This document shows positions 56,423 through 64,000 of a stretch of DNA of 64,000 bases, in pieces. The stretch is from assembly GCA_001792895.1 (NCBI GenBank), contig MARA01000051.1, forward strand, positions 1 to 64,000, given 5' to 3'. Under the pieces are notes generated by a model. It searched no databases. It was given only the letters and a program-made list of their open reading frames with translations, and was not told the DNA's origin. A program made the position numbers and the translations under genes. The stretch is from Lentinus brumalis. Its lineage: Eukaryota; Basidiomycota; Agaricomycetes; Polyporales; Polyporaceae. The first letter of the stretch is position 1. Every line of letters starts with the position of its first letter.

Positions 56423-58148
56423 ATGAACTTCACAGTCGACGACGCGGACCCGACCTTTGCGTACTCCACTGGCTGGGCTGTTCAGTCCGACACCGACGCC
56501 GACCGCGACGAGTTCTTCCAGGGCACGTACCATGCCGCGACTGCCGACGAGGCGTCCATGTCTTTCCAGTTCCAGGGCTCTGCATTCGCGCTCTACGGCT
56601 CCAAAGGCCCCGGACATGTACGTGTGTTCTCCTCCACTCCCTTCCCCGCCGATCTGCACCCTGAATTCAAGGTTAACCCCCATCACGTAGGCGAAATACC
56701 AAGTGCAGTTCGACAGCACGGTCGCGACGCTCGATGCCTATGCAGACGAGACGGCGTTCCGCCAGGAGCTCTTCTCGCACGTCTTCTCGCCCAACGGCAC
56801 CTCTGCCGTGCACCTCGTCAAGGTGACTGCGCTCCTCAGCGGAGACGGCATCAAGGGCAAGTGGCTGGACGTGGACTACATCACCTTCACCTCCGGACCG
56901 TGCGTGTTCCATCCTTCTTCCGACTTCCATCTCATCTCATCTTGTTTGCGTTCGTGCTCCAGCGGCACTACGTCCTCCATTGGGACTGCCACTTCCACGC
57001 CGCCTTGGGAAACAGAGTGCGTCCCTTCTAGTCAACTACTTCCTTGTTCTCGTTCCGTGCCGCCCCTTCTCCCCGTACCCGCACCGCGTCGCTCTTGTCC
57101 CAGTCCCGCGTCGGCCGTCCCACCCCGCTGCTGTGGCTGTCGGGTTCCGTCAAGCCGCGACATGGTGTGTGAGTTTGTGTGACGTCGACCACATGCGATG
57201 TGCGTGCGCAGACTGCGATGATCTTCGCGGTCTCTCATTTCAATGATTCGGTGCGCCCCACCTATCCATCTGTCCCCGTCCATCTTTCCCGATGCAGGAA
57301 TCGTATCGACCCTCGCGTTCCTCTCCCGTGTCCCTGCTGCGCTCATAGAGATGTGGTCACCCGCGTGGCGCCGTCCGGGGATCTTTGTGTCCGCCACTCA
57401 CATGGGTCGCTAACGCATGTCCGCTCTGACAGAACCGCATCCTCATCCGCAAATTCAAGCCTCTCCCCGTTCGCCTTGTACGTATCCCCGCGCTCACACA
57501 CCTCTCCGCGTCCTAACGTGCGCTCCATACAGCGCAACATCCGCCGCGCCCTCCTCCGCATCATCCAGCAAAGCCCCCACCGTCCTCGCGATCCTCTTCG
57601 GCGTGCTGATTGGCATCGCCCTCTTCATCCTCGCCATCTTCCTCGTCCTCCGGCGCATCCACTCCCGCCGGCGCGCCCGCGAGCGCGCATTCCGCTACGG
57701 CCAGTCCTCCGTGAACCCGACCCCGAGCCCGTACGGCGGCGCGCGCTTCCCCTCCGCCATGGCTGGGTCCCCTCAGTCCGCGCCCTCGGGCAGCGGAATC
57801 ATCAACACCGTCACGAGCGTGTTCAGCCCGCGCTCCCTGACCCCGGGCTCGCCCATGCCGTCGACGAACTACGAGCAGATGCACGACCTGAGCGCCCCGA
57901 GCCTGAGCGCGAGCGCGAGCCAAAACGCGCTGGAGATGGGGAGCCTGTCGTTGGATGCGCTCTCGCACTCGGCGCGTGAGGGGGTGTACGCGCAGGCTCC
58001 GGCGAGGGAGGGCGCGGGGACGCCGTCGTCGCCGACGACGGCGCGGCCGCTGATGAGCACGTCGCCGATTGCGTGGACGCGGCAGAAGGTTGCGGGCGGG
58101 CATACGGGCGACGCGGACTCGTTGCGGACAGACTTCTTGCAGGTGTAG
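56423..58148 (+). CDS. Single-span membrane protein with beta-rich extracellular domain
   Basis: Exons 56423-56617, 56691-56899, 56963-57016 and 57533-58148 join in phase and give 357 residues. NFTVDDADPTFAYSTGWAVQ...FFQGTYHAATADEASMSFQF, then GSAFALYGSKGPGH and WLDVDYITF, is the jelly-roll-like ectodomain common in Agaricomycete surface proteins. A short Thr/Ser linker (TSSIGTATSTPP, ATSAAPSSASSSKAP) precedes the single span LAILFGVLIGIALFILAIFLVL at ~170-192 and the basic RRIHSRRRARER. The tail is Ser/Pro-rich. The ectodomain lacks a signal peptide from this ATG, so an upstream exon is probably missing. The third intron (516 bases) is long. Decayed copies of the last exon lie at 27470-28060 and about 60120-60530. 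Confidence 0.7.
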
Positions 58149-58232
58149 GACTTGTGCGTGTTGCCATACTTGCGCCTCTTCACTCTTCACTCTTGACTTC
58201 CCGTTCTCGCGCGTCGTTGTGCGGGGGGAATA
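58149..58232. terminator. 3' region of the membrane-protein gene
   Basis: Short downstream stretch before the direct duplication starts. Polyadenylation is not marked by an AATAAA; none is obvious. Confidence 0.2.
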
Positions 58233-59222
58233 TATGCTTGGTTGTTGAGGCATGTGCGATATCATGCTATGCATCGGATGTGCCGCGTGCCTTGTACGCC
58301 GCTGCGTTCTCCTCCGATATATGATATTCTACTTCGCTTGTTCGCATATGTTGTTTAGCGTGTTCTCACTCATACACGGGACCCTTTGAGTTGTTCGAGT
58401 TTGGTTACTTACTCAATCAAGTCTGCACATAGTTGTCGAATGCTTTGTACTAGTCGCATCAAAGTCGCATACAGTAGTTGTACTTCACTTCACTTTCGCA
58501 AGGGATCGCTTCTTGAATCCGCCTCTCCTCGCTATTCATAGGACTGCAGGTCCTTCGACGTTAACCGCATGCAAGAGCAACGTGCACTTCGCATGGCGCT
58601 GTGGTACATTAATCCGCGACGAATTCTCAAGCTCTCGCGCTTCACCTTCACTTCTACCTCCACCATCCACCCTGCTGCGATTCTGCGTTGAGACCGATAC
58701 CCTGTACTTGAGCATGCTTGGTTGTTGAGGCATGTGCGATGACATCCTATGCATCGGAGGTGCGGTGTGCCTCGTACGTCGCTGCGTTCTCCTCTGATAT
58801 ATGATATTCTACTTCGTTTGTTCGCATATGTTGTTTAGCGTGTTCTCACTCATACACGGGACCCTTTGAGTTGTTCGAGTTTGGTTACTTACTCAATCAA
58901 GTCTGCACATAGTTGTCGAATGCTTTGTACTAGTCGCATCAAAGTCGCATACAGTAGTTGTACTTCACTTCACTTTCGCAAGGGATCGCTTCTTGAATCC
59001 GCCTCTCCTCGCTATTCATAGGACTGCAGGTCCTTCGACGTTAACCGCATGCAAGAGCAACGTGCACTTCGCATGGCGCTGTGGTACATTAATCCGCGAC
59101 GAATTCTCAAGCTCTCGCGCTTCACCTTCACTTCTACCTCCACCATCCACCCTGAGCACTGAGTTGTGACGAAACGATCACATGCTCAAGTACAGGGTAT
59201 CGGTCTCAACGCAGAATCGCAG
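58233..59222. repeat. 442-base direct duplication with an inverted spacer copy
   Basis: 58233-58674 and 58713-59154 are almost identical, exactly 480 bases apart. All visible differences fall in the first ~100 bases. The 38-base spacer between them (CTGCGATTCTGCGTTGAGAC...) reappears inverted at about 59182-59222, just beyond the second copy. The arrangement suggests a recent mobile-element-related rearrangement. No coding frame. Confidence 0.85.
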
Positions 59223-59420
59223 AGGGTCGTATACTGATGGGCGCAATCCACTGCAGGTTCCTCTTGGGGCCTCTGACATCGTCGCGAGGCTGCGACGTCG
59301 ACCCCAACGAGCCACTGGAACCTCACCGTCGCCATCCTCCCGGCCCGTTCAGGCCTCCCGAGTACATACCATGCACGATGTTGCGTGACTGACACAATCT
59401 TCGTGTCACCGACGTGCAGG

Positions 59421-59724
59421 GACGGCTGTATGCTGTTTCGAGCCCTCGCTCCATCCAGACCATCACGGAAGGCGTGTCGTGGTCCTACGCATGTTGCGTT
59501 CTGTCGAGTCGAACCCCGTGCGGCTCGACCCGAGCGACTCTGGACCGGAGTTCCCGAGGGAGCTCATGCCTCGTGCAGGAGAGCTGTTGAAGGTCATGTA
59601 TCGTGGACAGGCGGTGCCGTGGACAGGCGATGTGGACGTCACCGCGCCGGAGGGGAAGTACAATCCTGTTGCATCGCTCGGTGTGCTGTTTGATAACGCT
59701 CTTGAGTATGGCTCTCATTTATAG
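59421..59724 (+). pseudogene. Second exon of the uncharacterised family, copy D fragment
   Basis: After a GTGCAG acceptor the DNA reads like exon 2 of copies A-C, with MLRSVESNPVRLDPSDSGPE and FPRELMPRAGELLKVMYRGQ. It ends at TAG near 59722 (YGSHL). No first exon precedes it; the upstream sequence is unrelated, so it is a truncated duplicate. Confidence 0.75.
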
Positions 59725-60066
59725 CGCGGGCTCACCATTGTTCTCCGTAGGGAATCGACAGCCTCGAACTAATAGTACTTATGCCAGTTACGAATGAGTT
59801 GCGTGCTCCGACTCAGGCGCACCGCGATTAGATTCAAGCGATCCCGATGTCGTAAGCATTTTGCGTCGTGTGGGCCCAGCGACGTCTCGACGCGTTCACG
59901 GTGTGAGGCCGGGTTGAGTACGCAAACGTGAGCGCAAACGTCCTAAGATGTTGGCTGCTATACAAGTCGTCCGATTACTTAGCCTCAACCTCCTTGCCCT
60001 CCACATGTCTATCCTCATTATCGTTTCTCTACCCTCGCCCGTCTCTAGTGAATTCAATCCGACGCC

Positions 60067-60528
60067 GTGATGGTTACTTCTTTACTTTGTCACTTCGACC
60101 ACAAGCTCTCTGCAGTTGCAAATCCTCCGCGCCCTCGTCGACCGCCCTCGCCACTTACTATCTCGTCCTCCGACGCATCTATGCCCGCCGCGGCGCCCGC
60201 AAGCGCGGCTTCCACCGTGGCCAGTCCGAGTCGTACGGCCCCGTCCCTCTGTTGCGTCTCCACAGACGGCGCCCTTCATGAACACGGTCTCGAGCGTGGC
60301 AGCGCAGACCGTGACCATGACGGGGATAGGACCGCGTGCAGAATTTTAGTGCATAAAGGTGAGCCACAGCGTGCTCCTCCGGAGACTCACTCGCCGCATG
60401 CAGGCTCCGACAAGCCCTGGAATGAGAGAGTACTTACTTATGGGGGCAAGAGGATGCCGACATCGGTGCGGCCGCTGATGCGCGTCGCCAACCGCCTGGA
60501 CGACGCAGAAGGGCGCGGACGTGTATAA
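60067..60528 (+). pseudogene. Decayed copy of the membrane-protein last exon
   Basis: TACTATCTCGTCCTCCGACG (YLVLRRIYARRGARKRGFHR in one frame) aligns with the membrane-exit region of the gene at 57533-58148. CAGGCTCCGACAAG and GTGCGGCCGCTGATGCG align with its C-terminal part. Frame is lost several times and most of the membrane span is gone. It lies between copy D and copy B of the uncharacterised family. Confidence 0.7.
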
Positions 60529-60954
60529 ACTGCAGACAGTCTTCTTGTAGGCATGGTACAGGTGAGGGCAGCGCTTTATCAGTTGTGCCACTTCAGAAGA
60601 AATTACCTCTTCAAGAAGCCGCTACTACAGTGCTTCGAATTTGTGAGACCTCCAATAAGCGAGAACACCTTCCTCCTCTTAAGGTGGAGTAGAGAGAACC
60701 GGGCGTATGGGATGAGAACAGGATGAGGAGAGGAGGATCGCCCAAGGATCGCCGGCGGCTCGTAGCCTCGAGGCGTGCTTAGTCATCAGGCGCTGAGTCC
60801 AGACAGCGCATGGAAAGTATGCATGATGCATGTTAGCTTGAACCACCAACATCCGTCCCTCCGAGTTCGTGGACCGGCCATGATCAGGGCCATGCTCATG
60901 TCAAAGGTATTTTTTGGTGTTTTGTTTTTTTGCTCTGAACCCGTGGCTGAAAAA

Positions 60955-62254
60955 ATGGTTCCATTGCCACCGCAGGTTCCTCCACGGCCCTCCGCCATAG
61001 CGAGGAGAGCATTCGGGACACTGCGTCTATCATCCCGGCCCATCAGTGCTTCTCAAGTGCACCCGGAGATTCAGTTGCGCCCAGCACGCTCAGGAGGCGC
61101 AATTTCAATGCGGGTGCTTCGTACCGAGCTGGCTCGCACGGGGACTTCATTTCGGCGCGCGTATTCCTCGTCCACTGGCACCCAGACCACTGATAGCACC
61201 TCTACTGGAACGCACACACCGGCGGAGCCGGAGACCGATGAGCCATCGCACAATACGGAGAGGCCCGAGCCCTCGTTGGTCATCCGGACCTTACAGCCCG
61301 CGAGACTCACTTCGGAAGACCTCCTCATGATCAACTTGACCGCAAGCACATCCGTCACGGTATCTAGCCCCCACGCCGACTCGCACACTCCGGAGTGCAG
61401 GCTGTCCTTCTCTAAGCTGCCGGCGCGGCATGGACAGCGTGGCTGGCTCTACTACCACCAGCCTCCTAGCGGCCCGCCCCTCGCAGGGGAGGTTCGCTTT
61501 CGCATCACCGCCTCGCATGGCCCCGCCAGCTTTGAGCTTGGTGTCGACGCTGTGACCCGGAGCGGGATCCCGTGGTGCATTCCTCTTCCGGTGATCGCTA
61601 TGGATCAACCGTATGCCGTTTTGAGACACCTCCTCACCGATGAAGACCGCATGGTCTCTAGAGACGTGATGCGGGAGGCGTCCAAGCTCTCGCGCATACC
61701 CGAGCGATGCGTGCACGCGTTTGGCCAACCCTTCGAGTTGTCCATGCAAGCCGGCACCCACAGGGTCACGTTGGCCGGCAAGAAAGGCTTTGGGAACGCT
61801 GAGCTGCGCAACATAGCGGTGGCGGGTTTCGAGACCATACCTGCGGCTCAGTCCGGAGAAGGTACGAGGCATGTCAAACACATGCCGTTCCTAGGTAAGT
61901 CGAGCCTACCGAGGTGCGATCCGTCTGAAGGCTGACATCGTACATGCAGGGACAGCTGTGTGCGCCTTCGAGCGCTCTACTCGTATGGACCACCGCGGAC
62001 AACGCGTCGTCGTCGTACGCATGTTGCGCTCCGTCGAGTCGGACCCCGTGCGGCTCGATCCGAGCTACGCTGGACCAAAGTTCTCGAGACAGCTCATGCC
62101 TCGCCAAGGGAAGCTGTTGCTGACAGTTTATCGTGGCAAAATGACGGCCTGGGCGGGCGATGTGGACAGAAGGGCTCCAGAAGGGCAGCGCAACCCGGCT
62201 GCGTCACTCAGCATATTGTATGACAACGCTGAAGAGTATGGCTTGCCAAGGTAG
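60955..62254 (+). CDS. Conserved uncharacterised protein, copy B
   Basis: Exons 60955-61894 and 61950-62254 (55-base intron) encode 414 residues. The start MVPLPPQVPPRPSAIARRAF is shared with copy C. MRVLRTELARTGTSFRRAYS (from about residue 53) corresponds to the start used for copy A, so the true start could be either. A Thr-rich linker (STGTQTTDSTSTGTHTP) follows, then LVIRTLQPARLTSEDLLMIN, the family core RGWLYYHQPPSGPPLAGEVR and GIPWCIPLPVIAMDQPYAVL. The second exon ends NAEEYGLPR. No domain is recognised; the repeated Leu and aromatic pattern suggests a folded globular protein. The frame is intact and the intron matches the other copies, so it is probably expressed. Confidence 0.7.
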
Positions 62255-62967
62255 CACATACGCGCTCCCACTGTCAGGTCACCCGGTGTTTCAAGTAATG
62301 TATACCATTGAGCTCGCATCCACAATATGTTCCACGCGCGACCGCCTGTCCGATGCGCCTCAGAGGCTCTGCTACACTCCATACCAGACCCAGAACCGAC
62401 ACACGCTGTATCTCAAGAGAACGCCCTCGAGTACGCACACTGGACGCAGTGATGTATCACCAGGCTCCACTCCGCGTCAGTATGTACTATACCTCGGCGG
62501 CCCTTCCGCGAGATACTTGAGTTCAGGGCAATTTTCCACCGTAGGGTCGCCGCGTGTATCTGCGGTCGGGACTTTGCTGCTGTTGCAAGGCTGGTTTTAA
62601 TTCGTGCCAGTGTGCGTGCCGGCACCCCATTACATCGCGTACGCCGTACATGCTGCATACACGTAGAAGCGGGCACCGATAAAGCTACATGGTCAGACGC
62701 AATGTCGACATGGTGGAGAAAAAGTATCTTGATCTCAAGAACCAAACCAGAAGGCGTTTCGAGCTACTTTAGATTCCGAAGCGCTGACGCCCTGCTGGCG
62801 CTTGCCGCACGCGGCTCTCACGAAGGTGCATGTTGGCTTGAACCACCAACATCCGTCCCTCCGAGTTTGCGTAGGTTTGCGTCTGACTGGTCATGATTGC
62901 GGACATGCTCATACCAAAGGTAGTTTTGATGGCGTTTTGGTGTTCGCTCTAAGCCCTTGACTGAAAA
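62255..62967. other. Spacer between tandem copies B and C
   Basis: 62829-62967 repeats the DNA just before copy B (CTTGAACCACCAACATCCGT, CTCAT.CAAAGGTA.TTTT). The tandem unit is therefore about 2.0 kb. 62255-62350 aligns with DNA downstream of copy A (GTCACCCGGTGTTT). No gene. Confidence 0.6.
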
Positions 62968-64000
62968 ATGATTCCACTGCCACCGCAGGTTCCTCCACGG
63001 CCCTCCGGCATAGCGAGACGAACATATGGAACGCTGCGTCTATCATTCCGATCCATTGGTTCTTCTCAAGGGCATCGGGAGGCCCACTTGCGCCCAACAC
63101 ACTCAAGAAGCTCAATACCAATGCGGGTGCTTCGTACCGAGCTCGCTCGCACTGCAAGTTTTCGGCGGGCGTACGTCTCTTTAACCGACGCGGAGACAAC
63201 TGACGGCACCTCGACCGGGGCACGCACGCTGCCGGAGGCGGAGACCGACGAACCATCGCACAATCGTGACAGCCCCGCGCCCGCGTTTTCCATCCGGACC
63301 TTACAGCCCGCGAGACTCACTTCGGAAGACCTCCTCACGATCGACTTGGCCGCAAGCACCTCCGTCCGAGTCACGGTATTCAACCCCCACGCCGATTCGG
63401 CGAACGACCGCACTCCGTCTTGCCGGCTGCGCTTCTCCCAGTTTCCGGTGCAGCACGGCCAGCGTGGCTGGCTCTACTACCACCAACCTCCTAGCGGCCC
63501 GCCCCTCGCTGGTGAGGTTCGCTTCCGCATCATCCCCCCGGAAGTCCCCGACATCTTTGCGCTTGGTGTCGACGCCGTGACCGAGAGCGGGATCCCGTGG
63601 TGCCTTCCTCTTCCGGCGATCGCTGCGAGCAAATCATATGCCGCCTTGAAACACATCCTCACGGTCGTAGACGGGACGGTCTCTAGAGACTTGATGCAGC
63701 AGGTGTCCTACCTCTCGCGCATACCCAAACGATGCATATATGCGTTTGACCAGCCCTTCGAACTGTCGATGCAGGCGGGCACCCACAGGGTCAGGTTGGT
63801 AGGCAAGAAAGGCCTTTCGATGGCTGAGCTGCGAAACATTGCGGTGGCGGATATCGAGGCCATACCTGCGGACAAGCCCGGAGGAGGTACGAGGTATGTC
63901 AAGCATACGCCGTTTTTAGGTAAGTCATGCCTACTTACTAAGGCGCGACCCGGATGGGTGCTGACATCGTATGTGCAGGGACAGCTGTGTGCGCATTCGA
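62968..64000 (+). CDS. Conserved uncharacterised protein, copy C (cut by window edge)
   Basis: Exon 1 62968-63919 is open throughout; a 59-base intron (63920-63978) ends at GTGCAG, and exon 2 begins at 63979 and runs off the window. It follows copy B closely: MIPLPPQVPPRPSGIARRTY, MRVLRTELARTASFRRAYVS, FSIRTLQPARLTSEDLLTID, RGWLYYHQPPSGPPLAGEVR, PFELSMQAGTHRVRLVGKKG. Replacement differences are concentrated in the N-terminal linker. The intron position and phase are the same as in A and B. Confidence 0.7.
   Translation, partial: MIPLPPQVPPRPSGIARRTYGTLRLSFRSIGSSQGHREAHLRPTHSRSSIPMRVLRTELARTASFRRAYVSLTDAETTDGTSTGARTLPEAETDEPSHNRDSPAPAFSIRTLQPARLTSEDLLTIDLAASTSVRVTVFNPHADSANDRTPSCRLRFSQFPVQHGQRGWLYYHQPPSGPPLAGEVRFRIIPPEVPDIFALGVDAVTESGIPWCLPLPAIAASKSYAALKHILTVVDGTVSRDLMQQVSYLSRIPKRCIYAFDQPFELSMQAGTHRVRLVGKKGLSMAELRNIAVADIEAIPADKPGGGTRYVKHTPFLGKSCLLTKARPGWVLTSYVQGQLCAHS

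Overview
This window looks like nuclear DNA of a basidiomycete fungus, most likely an Agaricomycete of polypore type. The DNA is GC-rich. Genes are broken by many short introns of about 46-60 bases with GT...AG ends. Recognisable genes include RPF2, the lariat debranching enzyme DBR1, an F-box protein, an arrestin-like protein, a zinc-finger regulator and Ser/Thr-rich single-span membrane proteins. Mobile-element debris typical of these fungi surrounds them.

Region by region. Bases 1-7000 carry a large minus-strand gene (739-6438) with a ParB/sulfiredoxin-like domain near its N-terminus. At least three of its introns are packed with a 16-base palindrome, GAGCGGTCGACCGCTC, and its variants. 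The palindrome continues in a roughly 46-base tandem array (6985-7490), in a giant inverted repeat of about 1.8 kb with tRNA-like sequences at its centre (9473-11272), and in a dense field up to about 11940. A non-autonomous hAT element (7992-8756) sits between these blocks. From 12.2 to 14.3 kb a second, different palindrome (TGGTCGTCCWGGACGACCA) flanks a small Zn2Cys6 gene. A 5'-truncated LINE with reverse transcriptase and RNase H follows (14.4-18.06 kb). It carries a 266-base MITE inserted in frame.

From 18.7 to 41 kb the window is more conventional: an F-box gene (18767-20720, minus), a long stretch with no recognised gene, an arrestin-like gene with one frameshift (25690-27158), a conserved uncharacterised gene (28071-29245, minus), a Mid2-like membrane protein (30496-33070, minus), RPF2 (33277-34867, minus), DBR1 (35145-36951, plus) and a second Mid2-like paralogue (38302-40085). 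The paralogue is followed by a duplicated tail of DBR1, so this block records a segmental duplication.

Bases 41-51 kb hold MITEs, tandem repeats and no gene I can recognise. A two-finger C2H2 transcription factor lies at 51520-53946/53978, and a membrane protein with an extracellular lectin-like region at 56423-58148. The last 5 kb contain tandem copies and fragments of the same uncharacterised family seen at 28-29 kb, together with a decayed membrane-protein tail. A pairing of those two families was therefore copied more than once.

Several otherwise good genes carry single-base frameshifts, two of them at homopolymers. Some breaks may be assembly errors rather than true decay. Exon boundaries were read by eye from splice sites and frame and have not been tested against transcripts.
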